A stretch of DNA of 64,000 nt, taken from NCBI GenBank assembly GCA_036521075.1, contig DATDIL010000148.1, forward strand, positions 10,478 to 74,477, in the 5' to 3' direction. Below are positions 35,090-47,777 of this stretch, piece after piece. The position numbers and the translations under genes are program-made. How positions within the stretch are numbered: position 1 is the stretch's first letter; each line of letters begins with the position of its first letter. Origin of the DNA: DAIDKA01 sp036521075 (GTDB lineage: Bacteria > Pseudomonadota > Gammaproteobacteria > Steroidobacterales > Steroidobacteraceae). The notes beneath the pieces were generated by a model, which saw only the letters and a list, made by a program, of their open reading frames with translations, did no database searches and had not been told where the DNA came from.

Positions 35090-35943
35090 CCAATCGCCCT
35101 TACGACAAGTCCGAGCGGGTGGACCTTTCCAATGAGCCGGTCCACTGGGATCTGGGTTCCTCGTTAAGTTATGGCGAGTATTTGCGCCTGGACCAGATCC
35201 TTGGCGCGCAGCGGCCGCTGTCCTACGAACACGACGAGATGATGTTCATCATCGTGCATCAAACTTCCGAGCTGTGGATGCGGCTGTTCCTGCATGAGCT
35301 GACGGGCGTGCTGGATTGTGTGCGTCGGGACAATCTCGGGCCGTCGTTCCGGATGCTGGAGCGCATGGCGCGCGTGCAGACGCAGCTCACGGCAATCTGG
35401 GACGTACTGGCGACCATGACGCCGGCCGACTACTCGGCATTCCGCAACGTGCTGGGACGCTCCTCCGGATTCCAGTCGGTGCAGTACCGTATCCTGGAGT
35501 TCACCATCGGCAACAAGAACGCCGAAGTGATCAACGTCCACCGCAATGATCCGGCGAGCTTCGAGAAACTGCAGCAGGTGCTGGCGGCGCCCTCACTGTA
35601 TGACGAGGTGCTGCGGCTGCTCAGCCGCCGTGGCTATGGCATTCCTGAGCATTATCTGTCACGGAATTTCAGCGAGCCGTACCAGTCAAGCAAGCAGGTG
35701 GCGGGGGCGTGGCTGGGCGTGTATCACAACTCCGAAAAGGAATGGGACCTGTACGAACTCGCCGAACGCCTCATCAACCTCGACCACCAGTTCCAGATCT
35801 GGCGCTTCCATCACCTCAAGGCGGTCGAACGGATCATCGGCCACAAGCGCGGAACCGGCGGCACCAGCGGCGTGCCGTACCTGGCCAAGGCACTGGAACT
35901 TAGGTTTTTCCCGGAGCTGTGGCAGGTGCGGACCTCGATGTGA
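35086..35943 (+). CDS. kynA: Tryptophan 2,3-dioxygenase
   Basis: A 285-residue heme dioxygenase that opens the indole ring of tryptophan to N-formylkynurenine, the first step of the kynurenine path. It has SLSYGEYLRLDQILGAQRPL, HDEMMFIIVHQTSELWMRL, GRSSGFQSVQYRILEF and WRFHHLKAVERIIGHKRGT, where the second H of RFHH is the heme ligand region. The final GTGGTSGVPYL loop covers the active site. No other kynurenine genes are nearby. The ATG at 35086 overlaps the preceding stop. Its 3' end overlaps msrQ by 44 bp, tail to tail. Confidence 0.95.
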   Translation: MTNRPYDKSERVDLSNEPVHWDLGSSLSYGEYLRLDQILGAQRPLSYEHDEMMFIIVHQTSELWMRLFLHELTGVLDCVRRDNLGPSFRMLERMARVQTQLTAIWDVLATMTPADYSAFRNVLGRSSGFQSVQYRILEFTIGNKNAEVINVHRNDPASFEKLQQVLAAPSLYDEVLRLLSRRGYGIPEHYLSRNFSEPYQSSKQVAGAWLGVYHNSEKEWDLYELAERLINLDHQFQIWRFHHLKAVERIIGHKRGTGGTSGVPYLAKALELRFFPELWQVRTSM

Positions 35944-36562
35944 CGGGCTGGCTCGCCCGCGCCCGATTCATCACGCGCACCACGACGCGAAACCCCAGCA
36001 GCACTGCCAGCATTGCCACATACAGCAATGGCTGGCGGATGTCCTTTTTCACCTGCCACCAGTAGTGCCACACACCCAGAATCGCGATTACATAGATCAG
36101 GCTGTGCAATCGCTGCCAGCGCCGACCCAGGCGTCGCATCATGTGGTGGGTGGAGGTGACCGCCAGCGGTATCAGCATCAGCAAGGCCGCAAACCCGATC
36201 GTGATATAGGGTCGCTTGACGATGTCCTGCAGCACATTGCGGTAATCCAGCTGCTGGTCCAGGACCAGGTACACCGTGAAATGCGCGACCAGGTAGAAAA
36301 AAGCGAACAATCCGAGCATCCGCCGCAGGCGCACCAGGTGCGTCCAGCCCGTCAGGCGACGCGCCGGCGTGACGAGCAGGGTCAGCAGCAGGAAGTTAAG
36401 GCCAGTCTTGCCACAGGCATGCAGCAGTTTGGCGACCGGATCCGCTCCCAGGTCCTGGCCAAGCCACCCGAAGGCACCCGCCACGAGCAGCACCGCCGGC
36501 ACCAGGCTCGCGATGAAGACGCCGGGTTTGTAGACATAGCGGTAACGTTGTTCGACACTCAT
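35900..36562 (-). CDS. msrQ: MsrQ, heme-binding membrane subunit of the MsrPQ methionine sulfoxide reductase
   Basis: A 220-residue membrane protein with six helices of the ferric reductase-like fold (YedZ). Visible parts are TLLVTPARRLTGWTHLVRLRR, then LGLFAFFYLVAHFTVYL, LQDIVKRPYITIGFAALLML and HHMMRRLGRRWQRLHSLIYV with heme-binding His residues. It passes electrons from the quinone pool to MsrP. The msrP stop and msrQ start share one base (TGATG), so they are coupled. The 3' end overlaps kynA. Confidence 0.93.
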   Translation of the reverse strand: MSVEQRYRYVYKPGVFIASLVPAVLLVAGAFGWLGQDLGADPVAKLLHACGKTGLNFLLLTLLVTPARRLTGWTHLVRLRRMLGLFAFFYLVAHFTVYLVLDQQLDYRNVLQDIVKRPYITIGFAALLMLIPLAVTSTHHMMRRLGRRWQRLHSLIYVIAILGVWHYWWQVKKDIRQPLLYVAMLAVLLGFRVVVRVMNRARASQPVTSRSAPATAPGKT

Positions 36563-37521
36563 CAGAAGTTGCGGCGCAGATCCATCCCCTTGTAGAGGTA
36601 GCCGACCTCGTTTTCATAGCCGTTGAACATCAGGGTCTTCTGGCGCGGCGCGAACAGTCCCTTGCCGATCGGCCGTTCCGTCGCCTGACTCCAGCGCGGG
36701 TGATCCACGTGCGGATTCACATTCGCATAGAAGCCGTATTCGTTGGGCGCCGAGATGGCCCAGGTTGTGGCCGGCTGGGTGGCGACGAAATTTATCTTGA
36801 CGAGCGACTTGACGCCCTTGAACCCGTACTTCCAGGGAGTCACCAGGCGCAAGGGCGCACCATTTTGATTGGGAAGGATCTGTCCGTAGAGCCCGATGGC
36901 GATGAGCGCCAGGGGATTCATGGCCTCATCCAGGCGCAGACCTTCGACATAGGGCCACTGCAGTACATCGTCGCGCTCGCCGGGCATCTGCTTCGGATCC
37001 ATGAGTGTCACCAGCTGCACGTACTTGGCGTTGGAATTGGGTTTCAACTTCTGGATGAGCCCGGAGAACTGAAAGCCCAGCCACGGAATCACCATGGACC
37101 AGGCCTCCACGCAGCGGAAGCGATACACGCGCTCCTCAAGCGGCAGGCCCTTGATCAGATCATCGAAACCGAACGTACCCCGCACCGCGCATTCGCCGCC
37201 AACCGTGACACTCCAGGGCCGGGGCCGCAGGCTGTGCGCGTTTTGCGCAGGGTCCTCCTTGCTGGTGCCGAATTCGTAAAAGTTGTTGTAGTGAGTGATG
37301 TCCTGGAAACTGGTCGGGGCTTCCTTCACGGAATAGCGGGCGTTGCGGGTGACGAGGAGGTGCGGATCCGGTTTGGGCGCGGCCGGCGCAGCCTGGGCCT
37401 TGTGCGCGGCGGCGCTGAGTGTACCGGCCATCGCACCGGCCAGCAGTTCGCGACGGTTCAGGAATGCGTCCAGGGGTGTTATTTCCGATGACCGGGGGCG
37501 TGCGGGCTGTCTTGCTTTCAT
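36562..37521 (-). CDS. msrP: MsrP, periplasmic molybdopterin methionine sulfoxide reductase
   Basis: A 319-residue molybdoenzyme of the sulfite oxidase family (YedY). A Tat signal (NRRELLAGAMAGTLSAAA) precedes the mature part. The molybdenum-ligating cysteine lies in VYRFRCVEAWSMVIPW, followed by DPKQMPGERDDVLQWPYVEG and RLVTPWKYGFKGVKSLVKI. It repairs oxidised methionines in periplasmic proteins together with MsrQ. The ATG at 37521 follows GGAGAG; longer frames lack a Tat signal at their start. Confidence 0.95.
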   Translation of the reverse strand: MKARQPARPRSSEITPLDAFLNRRELLAGAMAGTLSAAAHKAQAAPAAPKPDPHLLVTRNARYSVKEAPTSFQDITHYNNFYEFGTSKEDPAQNAHSLRPRPWSVTVGGECAVRGTFGFDDLIKGLPLEERVYRFRCVEAWSMVIPWLGFQFSGLIQKLKPNSNAKYVQLVTLMDPKQMPGERDDVLQWPYVEGLRLDEAMNPLALIAIGLYGQILPNQNGAPLRLVTPWKYGFKGVKSLVKINFVATQPATTWAISAPNEYGFYANVNPHVDHPRWSQATERPIGKGLFAPRQKTLMFNGYENEVGYLYKGMDLRRNF

Positions 37522-37559
37522 TGCGACTCTCCATTGACCTGCGCTCGAGCGCCGAAATT

Positions 37560-38222
37560 CTAAGGCGGCGCGCGCCAGTTGGCGAATGGTGTGATACCCA
37601 TGGCATGCGCAAGACGAATCGTACGCGGCGAGGCATTGACCAGACGTGGGAAGTCGGCCAACCGCAGGTGCGCCAGATCGCTGCGCGCGTTGCCATAAGC
37701 GACGCTCTGCAGGCCCGGGTGCTGCTGCTTGAGCTGCACGAAGCGGCGCACTTTCTCCGCCCCGCGGCAATTGGCGGTCGTGAGCGCGCCGGTCAGGCGC
37801 CCGGAAGCATCGAACGCCACGCCGGTGCAGATGACTGCGTTGAACTGCAGCGCCTGGGCGATCTGCGGCACGTACAAGTCGGTGCTGGCGCTCATGAGCA
37901 CCAGCAGATCACCCGCCGCACGGTGTGCCTTGATCATGGCCAGTGCGCCCGGACTGCTGCCTGCCGAGATGGTCCAGGGCACGAACTCCCGCGTCCACGC
38001 CGCCAGCTGTTCCCGAGTGACCCCGCCCAGGGTGCCGCGCAAGAACGCGGATTTGACCTCGCCGTGGTCGGCAGCGCCGATGGCGAAGGCGGCAAGCGTG
38101 GGCAGCAGCCGCGCCATCCGCAGGCGGCTGCGGCCGGAACGTGTCAGGTAACCGCTCACATAGGGCAGCAGCGTGTCACGATTCGTGACGGTGCCATCCA
38201 GATCGAAGACGACCAGCCGCAT
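37560..38222 (-). CDS. HAD-IB family phosphatase
   Basis: A 220-residue HAD-superfamily hydrolase. Motif I is VVFDLDGTVTNRDTLLPY (nucleophile Asp), motif II is LVLMSASTDLYVPQIA, and the late acidic motif is YGNARSDLAHL. The cap is a small helical bundle typical of the phosphoserine phosphatase-like HAD-IB group. The substrate is unknown. Motif IV has N where many relatives have D (YGD/YGN variants both occur). It lies between msrPQ and acnA in the same direction. Confidence 0.88.
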   Translation of the reverse strand: MRLVVFDLDGTVTNRDTLLPYVSGYLTRSGRSRLRMARLLPTLAAFAIGAADHGEVKSAFLRGTLGGVTREQLAAWTREFVPWTISAGSSPGALAMIKAHRAAGDLLVLMSASTDLYVPQIAQALQFNAVICTGVAFDASGRLTGALTTANCRGAEKVRRFVQLKQQHPGLQSVAYGNARSDLAHLRLADFPRLVNASPRTIRLAHAMGITPFANWRAPP

Positions 38223-38248
38223 CGGGTTACGTGCGGCCCGGTTAAGGT

Positions 38249-40942
<2,694 letters not shown>

Positions 40943-40998
40943 GAATCTCTCCGGTCTTGCATGAGGCGCATTTTGCGTCATTGGCGGTGAGGAGTAAA

Positions 40999-41034
40999 AT
41001 GACTTTAACTACCTCATTGATGCATATTCTGCAT
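40999..41034 (+). promoter_or_regulatory. acnA/LysR divergent control region with palindrome over the LysR start
   Basis: The 90-bp gap between acnA and the LysR gene contains a short palindrome ATGCA-TATTC-TGCAT at 41020-41034 that includes the LysR start codon, a plausible autoregulatory site. A strong Shine-Dalgarno (GAGGAG) at about 40989-40994 stands before an ATG at 40999 that is out of frame with the LysR gene and would give a 52-residue peptide ending at 41157. Whether that peptide is made is unknown. Confidence 0.4.
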
Positions 41035-41968
41035 GAAAATAGACACCCTCGGAGTCCAGGCGTTTGTCGCCATTGCAGAGAGCGGGTCCTTCAATCGGGC
41101 CGCGGCCGCGCTCAGCATCACGCAAAGTGCCTTGAGTCGTCGCTTGCGGGGACTTGAGAGCGACCTTGGCGTTCGTTTGATTGAGCGAACGACGCGGACC
41201 GTAGCCCTATCCCGATCCGGAGAAGGGTTCCTGCCGCAGGCGCGCCGACTGCTCGGCGAGCTTGCGGCTTCCTTGAATGAGATTCGCGAGACGGGTAATG
41301 CGATGCGAGGCGATGTGACCCTGGCCTGCGTGCCGACAATGGGGGTTCACTATCTGCCGGAGGTGCTGCGCGAATACGCAAAACACTTTCCGAACAATCG
41401 AATCCGATTACTCGATCACGCTTCGTCGGCCGTCGCGGAGGCGGTATTGAGCCGTGAGGCCGAATTCGGCATTAACGTTGCCCGGCTCCGTCATGCGGAC
41501 CTGGACAGCACCCCGCTGCTGCAAGACAGTTTCGTGCTGGTGTGCAGGCGCGATCACCCGTTGGCGGAGCATCGTCGGGTGTCATGGCAGCAGCTGAAAG
41601 GTCATCGCCTCATATTTCCAGGTGCGAGCAGCAGCAACGAGCCGCTGCTTGAGCAGGCCTTGGGCGCAGAACATCGCTCACTGGCCATTTTCTACGAGGT
41701 GCAGCGCAGTTCGACAGCCGTCGGCCTGGTCGCGCAGGGGGTGGGTATAGCGGTGGTGCCGCGTCTGGCCATGCAAAATGGCGCGTATCCCAGTCTGCGA
41801 GTGGTGGACCTGGTTGCCCCGACGGTCTCGAGAACCTTTAATCTGCTCACGCGCAAGGGGGCCGTCCTGTCACCGGCAGCTCGTAATCTCTACGAGTTGC
41901 TGCTTGAGCGCCGCTCGGGGTTCAGAACGCGCGCTGCGGGACTGTCGCAGCCGAAGTCACTGCGCTGA
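41033..41968 (+). CDS. LysR-family transcriptional regulator
   Basis: A 311-residue LysR protein. The winged helix has FVAIAESGSFNRAAAALSIT and QSALSRRLRGLESDLGVRL. The effector domain has VTLACVPTMGVHYLPEVL and VGLVAQGVGIAVVPRLAM. It is divergent from acnA, so control of aconitase or a TCA-related gene is a reasonable guess. No good ribosome site precedes the ATG at 41033. The 3' end overlaps the convergent mnmA by 47 bp. Confidence 0.88.
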   Translation: MKIDTLGVQAFVAIAESGSFNRAAAALSITQSALSRRLRGLESDLGVRLIERTTRTVALSRSGEGFLPQARRLLGELAASLNEIRETGNAMRGDVTLACVPTMGVHYLPEVLREYAKHFPNNRIRLLDHASSAVAEAVLSREAEFGINVARLRHADLDSTPLLQDSFVLVCRRDHPLAEHRRVSWQQLKGHRLIFPGASSSNEPLLEQALGAEHRSLAIFYEVQRSSTAVGLVAQGVGIAVVPRLAMQNGAYPSLRVVDLVAPTVSRTFNLLTRKGAVLSPAARNLYELLLERRSGFRTRAAGLSQPKSLR

Positions 41969-43016
41969 TCGTTCCGCCGCCCAGGCACAGATCGCCGTCA
42001 TAGGCGACCGCGAATTGACCGGGCGTGAGCGCGCGCTGCGGTTGATCAAAGATGACGCGCAAAGTGCCATTCACCCCGGGCTGCAGGAGGGCGGGTTGGT
42101 CGGTGTGGCGATGGCGCACCCGTACCGTGCAGCGTCGGGGGGCGGTAGGCGGGGTGACCAGCCAGTGCAGGTTCTCGCAGTGAAGTTCGCGCGCACACAG
42201 CAGCGGATGATCGTGACCCTGCACGGCGATCAGCCGATTGCGTGGCCCATCCTTGGCCGCCACGTACCAGGGCGCCGCGTCCCCATCGTGGCGGCCGCCG
42301 ATGCCCAAGCCGCCGCGCTGGCCAAGCGTGTAGAACGCCAGTCCATGGTGAGTCCCAAGCTGTTGCCCGTCCGGGGATTCAATCGGGCCGGGAGTCTCCG
42401 GAATGTATTGGCGCAGGAATTCCCGGAACGGCCGTTCGCCAATGAAGCAGATACCGGTACTGTCGGGCTTGTCGAATACCGGCAGACCCGCGCGCCGCGC
42501 GCGCTCGCGTACCTGGGTTTTCGTGTAATCGCCGAGGGGCATGAGTGCCTGGCCCAGATCAGTGCGGTGCACGGCGTGCAGAAAATAGGTCTGATCCTTC
42601 CCGGTATCCACCGCTTTGCGCAACTGCACGGTGCCGTCCTGATAAAGGCGCGCGTAGTGTCCCGTGGCGAAACGCCTGGCACCGAGGCGCCGCGCGTGAC
42701 GCAGGGCCACCCCAAACTTCACCTCGCGATTGCACAGCACATCGGGGTTCGGGGTACGACCGGCGCGATGCTCGGCCAGAAAATACTCAAACACTCGGCT
42801 GCGATACTCGGCCGCGAAGTTGGCCCGATGCAGGGGAATGCCCAGGACGCGCGCCACCGCACGGGCGTCTTGATAATCCTGTGCCTGGGTACAGTAGGCA
42901 TCATTCTCGTCCCAGTTGCTCATGAACAGCCCGTGCACTTCCAGCCCCTGCTCCACCAGCAGCAGGGCCGCAACCGCCGAATCCACACCGCCCGACAGAC
43001 CTACGATCACTCTCAT
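41922..43016 (-). CDS. mnmA: tRNA-specific 2-thiouridylase
   Basis: A 364-residue enzyme that puts sulfur at position 2 of U34 in tRNA-Lys, Glu and Gln. The ATP-binding P-loop is VGLSGGVDSAVAALLL; the first catalytic Cys is in TPNPDVLCNREVKFG and the second in STGICFIGERPFREFL. YDGDLCLGGGTI closes the barrel domain. It overlaps nudJ by 4 bp, the same pairing as in E. coli. Confidence 0.96.
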   Translation of the reverse strand: MRVIVGLSGGVDSAVAALLLVEQGLEVHGLFMSNWDENDAYCTQAQDYQDARAVARVLGIPLHRANFAAEYRSRVFEYFLAEHRAGRTPNPDVLCNREVKFGVALRHARRLGARRFATGHYARLYQDGTVQLRKAVDTGKDQTYFLHAVHRTDLGQALMPLGDYTKTQVRERARRAGLPVFDKPDSTGICFIGERPFREFLRQYIPETPGPIESPDGQQLGTHHGLAFYTLGQRGGLGIGGRHDGDAAPWYVAAKDGPRNRLIAVQGHDHPLLCARELHCENLHWLVTPPTAPRRCTVRVRHRHTDQPALLQPGVNGTLRVIFDQPQRALTPGQFAVAYDGDLCLGGGTISAVTSAATVPQRAF

Positions 43017-43498
43017 GTGATCTCAATCGCGGGAACGTCCCGCGCGCTGTCCATGTCCAGCTGACCAACGCCAAGCAGCGGACGGCGCTGTCCGGCCAGG
43101 TAATCATCAATGCAGCGCAGCACCAGCGGGCTGCGCAGGCGCGCCGCGCGCTCCACGAGCTGGTCACGCGTCAACCAATGGGTGCGCAGAATGCCATGGT
43201 CCAGGGGCTGCGTTGCATCATGATCGGCAACGCTGCCGATGAAGGCGAAGCGCAGCGACGCCCGTCCCGTGCGGGGATGGCGCCACAGATACGCGCCCAG
43301 AAAGGCCTCGCTGCTGAAGCGCCATGCCGTTTCCTCGCGGGTTTCCCGGGCGACCGCCTGCAGCAGGCTTTCGCCCCGCTCGACGTGCCCGGCCGGCTGG
43401 TTGAACACCAATCGCCGGGCGATGCGCTCCTCAACCAGCAGGAATCGTCCCTGCCTTTCGGCGAGTGCGGCAACGGTGACATCCGGGGGGCTTGGCAT
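43013..43498 (-). CDS. nudJ: Nudix hydrolase, NudJ-like phosphatase
   Basis: A 161-residue Nudix protein. The Nudix box reads GHVERGESLLQAVARETREE followed by TA. VTVAALAERQGRFLLVEE and FNQPAGH are as in NudJ (YmfB), which hydrolyses HMP-PP and nucleoside di- and triphosphates. Its place directly upstream of mnmA is conserved in gammaproteobacteria and supports the NudJ call. Confidence 0.9.
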   Translation of the reverse strand: MPSPPDVTVAALAERQGRFLLVEERIARRLVFNQPAGHVERGESLLQAVARETREETAWRFSSEAFLGAYLWRHPRTGRASLRFAFIGSVADHDATQPLDHGILRTHWLTRDQLVERAARLRSPLVLRCIDDYLAGQRRPLLGVGQLDMDSARDVPAIEIT

Positions 43499-43527
43499 GG
43501 CGGCGCATTATAGCCAACCATGGGCAA

Positions 43528-44127
43528 TTAATTGTGGCGGGCGACCCTCAGCGCTCGCTCCGGTGCGCTGGCATTCCAGACGGTATCAAACTCGGCCAGG
43601 TGCAGCCGCGCCACGGCCGGATTGTTGAAGTCGGCGATGCCGTCCCAGGTGTCGGCGCGCAACCGGTAAACGATGGCGCGTTCATCCGCGATGAGGTAGG
43701 CACAGGAGCGCTGCTGCGGCATGTGGCTTGCCACGTAGCGGATATCAATGTAGCTGGAGAGCCGCCGCCCCATGGCAATGAAGCGATTGGTGTCGGTCAT
43801 GACCCGGGTGGGGTCCACCAGCAGCACGCGCACCTTGGCGAAGCTGCGCGCCAGGACAAAACTCTTGATGATCTCGAGGAAGGGGGTCTGGTCGTAGACC
43901 TCCGGCTCAAGATCCTGCGTATAGATGGACAGCATCCGAGTCGCGGAGGCCGCAGCGGTGTCCACCGCGACGCGTGCCTCGGCTATGCTCGTGATGACCG
44001 ACATCGGTTCGGCGCTGCGCTGGGGGGTTGCGAGACTGATGGTGCCGGAGGACTTTTCGGGCGTGAAACGGGCGTGGGCCAGAGGCGCCAGTATTCCGTT
44101 ATCCTCACCATCCCCGGAGAATCCCAC
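43528..44127 (-). CDS. DUF7931-like protein of unknown function
   Basis: A 199-residue protein with a GTG start at 44127; an ATG at 44004 is the alternative. The core, AASATRMLSIYTQDLEPEVYDQ, then FAKVRVLLVDPTRVM, IAMGRRLSSYIDIRYV and CAYLIADERAIVYRLRA, ending in AEFDTVWNAS, resembles the phospholipase D-like domain of DUF7931 proteins. The HKD catalytic motif is not present. It is cytosolic by lack of signals and lies between purB and nudJ. Confidence 0.75.
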   Translation of the reverse strand: MGFSGDGEDNGILAPLAHARFTPEKSSGTISLATPQRSAEPMSVITSIAEARVAVDTAAASATRMLSIYTQDLEPEVYDQTPFLEIIKSFVLARSFAKVRVLLVDPTRVMTDTNRFIAMGRRLSSYIDIRYVASHMPQQRSCAYLIADERAIVYRLRADTWDGIADFNNPAVARLHLAEFDTVWNASAPERALRVARHN

Positions 44128-44280
44128 GATGCACCGCTCGACGATTGCGCCTGCGAATGCGCAGACGAAGGGATCTTAGGAAGGCTACTGCAGGTTGATT
44201 GTCGATCCGATCACGCTTTGATGCAGTACGAGCGCGCTGTTGCGGCAAATTCGTGGCGCAGATCACTCAATAATGCGAGT

Positions 44281-45657
44281 TCATGGGAGTTTGCGCGCAA
44301 GCTCGGCCGCCAATCCGACATAATCCTGGGGCTTCAATTGCTGCAGCCGCAGCTGCTCGGCCGCGGAAATCGGCAGCGTTGCGATGAAGGCGGCAAGAGC
44401 CGCGCCGTCGATGGCCCGCCCCCGTGTGAATTGCTTCAGCAGCTCATAGCCGTTCGCGACACCCTGCGCGCGCAGTACGGTCTGGACCGCCTCCCCGAGA
44501 ACTTCCCAGGCCCCAGTGATGTCGGCGCTGATGCGCACCGGATCGGCGTCGATCTTGCCAAGTCCGCGCAACGCGGAGCGCCACGCGACCAGGGTGTGGC
44601 CCAGCGCGACACCCACATTGCGCAGCACGGTCGAGTCCGTGAGATCGCGCTGCCAACGCGACACCGGCAGCTTGTCGGCGAAGTGCCGCAACAGGGCATT
44701 GGCGACTCCGAGATTGCCCTCGGCATTTTCGAAATCTATTGGATTGATCTTGTGCGGCATGGTGGATGAACCCACCTCGCCGGCGACCGATCTTTGCAGC
44801 AGATAGCCGAGGGAGATGTAGCCCCAGATGTCGCGGCATAGGTCAAGCGTGATGACATTGATCGCAGCCACCGCATCGCAGTACTCACCGATCCAGTCGT
44901 GCGGCTCGATTTGGGTCGTGAAGGGATTATTGACCAGGCCCAGTGATTCGACGAAGTGTTGCGAGATCTGCGGCCATGGCAATTGCGGCAGGGCCGCGAC
45001 GTGCGCGTTGAAATTCCCGACCGCACCATTCCACTTGCCGAGAATCGCGACAGCGGTGAGCCGTTGCCGCGCGCGCCGCAGGCGCGCCACGACATTGGCC
45101 AGTTCCTTGCCCAAAGTGGTCGGGCTCGCGGGCTGACCGTGGGTGCGGGCCAGCATCGGCAGCTGCGCATAGCGTGCCGCCAGAGTTCCCAGCGCACCGG
45201 TGAGTTCGTCGGCCGTGTCGAGCATCACGATGCGCGCTGCAGCCAGCAACTTCGCGTAGCTCAAGTTGTTGATGTCCTCCGAGGTGCAGCCAAAGTGCAC
45301 GAGCTCAAGATTGGCGGCGGTGGCGCCGGCCGCCTGCAGCACTTCGCGCACGTAATACTCGACGGCCTTCACATCGTGATTGGTTCGCGCCTCGATGCCT
45401 TTGACGAGGGGCGCCGCATCCTGCGGTGGATATTCGGCGAGCGTCTGGGCGCACTGGCGGACACCGGCCGACAGAGCGGCGCCGGCGAGCATGGGTGCGG
45501 ACTGTGCCAGGTGCAGCAGCCACTGCGCTTCGATACGGATGCGCTCGCGGATCAGCCCGGCCTCCGACAGCAGTTCGCGCAGCGGTTCGGTGGCGCGGCG
45601 ATATCGACCGTCCAGGGGTGATAATGCGGTGAGGGCGGAACAGTCAGTCGCAGACAT
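44281..45657 (-). CDS. purB: Adenylosuccinate lyase
   Basis: A 458-residue lyase of the fumarase superfamily, acting twice in purine synthesis. It opens LTALSPLDGRYRRATEPLREL, and has VHFGCTSEDINNLSYA, LARTHGQPASPTTLGKELAN and the signature loop GSSTMPHKINPIDFENAEG. The start at 45657 is chosen from family N-termini. It is divergent from fumC with 71 bp between starts. The long PurB form with LSPLDGRY is the E. coli type. Confidence 0.96.
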   Translation of the reverse strand: MSATDCSALTALSPLDGRYRRATEPLRELLSEAGLIRERIRIEAQWLLHLAQSAPMLAGAALSAGVRQCAQTLAEYPPQDAAPLVKGIEARTNHDVKAVEYYVREVLQAAGATAANLELVHFGCTSEDINNLSYAKLLAAARIVMLDTADELTGALGTLAARYAQLPMLARTHGQPASPTTLGKELANVVARLRRARQRLTAVAILGKWNGAVGNFNAHVAALPQLPWPQISQHFVESLGLVNNPFTTQIEPHDWIGEYCDAVAAINVITLDLCRDIWGYISLGYLLQRSVAGEVGSSTMPHKINPIDFENAEGNLGVANALLRHFADKLPVSRWQRDLTDSTVLRNVGVALGHTLVAWRSALRGLGKIDADPVRISADITGAWEVLGEAVQTVLRAQGVANGYELLKQFTRGRAIDGAALAAFIATLPISAAEQLRLQQLKPQDYVGLAAELARKLP

Positions 45658-45728
45658 ACATGCGCAATCCGGCAATGGGCAATACAGGATGTTAGGATTT
45701 GCAATGATACCGTGCCGGAGTGCCTGAG

Positions 45729-47124
<1,396 letters not shown>

Positions 47125-47132
<8 letters not shown>

Positions 47133-47775
47133 GCCTGTCTTGGATCCGCAGTTCTGGCAGCGACGAATTGCCGAGCGGCTGCGCGGCAGCACCGCGCGCC
47201 ACGACCGTGCCGACTGGGTATTGCCGGGGCTGACGGCGCAGGAGAGTCTCCCGTTCGCCGCTTTCGTGCCCAAATCCCTGATACCGGCTGCGGTACTGAT
47301 GCCGATCATACTGCGTGAGCCGTCGGCCACGGTGCTGTTCACGCAGCGCTCGGCGGCCCTGAAGCATCATGCCGGCCAGATCAGTTTTCCCGGTGGGCGC
47401 CTGGAGGTATCCGATGCCGATCCGATCGCGGCAGCCTTGCGCGAGGCCCGGGAAGAGGTGGGTCTGGATCCGGCGTTCGTCACCGTGGTGGGTTTTCTGC
47501 CCGATCACATCATCGGATCGGGATTTCGCGTGACGCCGGTGGTGGCGTTTGTGCGCCCGGGCTTCACCCTGCTGACCGATGAGCGCGAAGTGCAGGAGAC
47601 TTTCGAGGTGCCGCTGGACTATCTGTTTGATCCGGCGAATTTCCGCCAGCGGCTGCGCCAGTATGTACCGGAGCTGCCGCCCGCGCGGCTCAACGACATT
47701 CCCTTCAATGAGCGCAATATCTGGGGCGCGACCGCCGGGATGCTGATGAGCCTGTATCGATTGTGCAAGGAGTGA
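47125..47775 (+). CDS. nudL: CoA pyrophosphatase, NudL-like Nudix hydrolase
   Basis: A 216-residue Nudix protein with GTG start. It has the NudL-type UPF0035 sequence RSAALKHHAGQISFPGGRLE directly before the Nudix box (GGRLEVSDADPIAAALREAR EEVG). VVGFLPDHIIGSGFRVTPVV follows, as in CoA-cleaving members. It overlaps fumC at its 5' end and mazG begins two bases after its stop. Confidence 0.9.
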
Positions 47776-47777
47776 GC

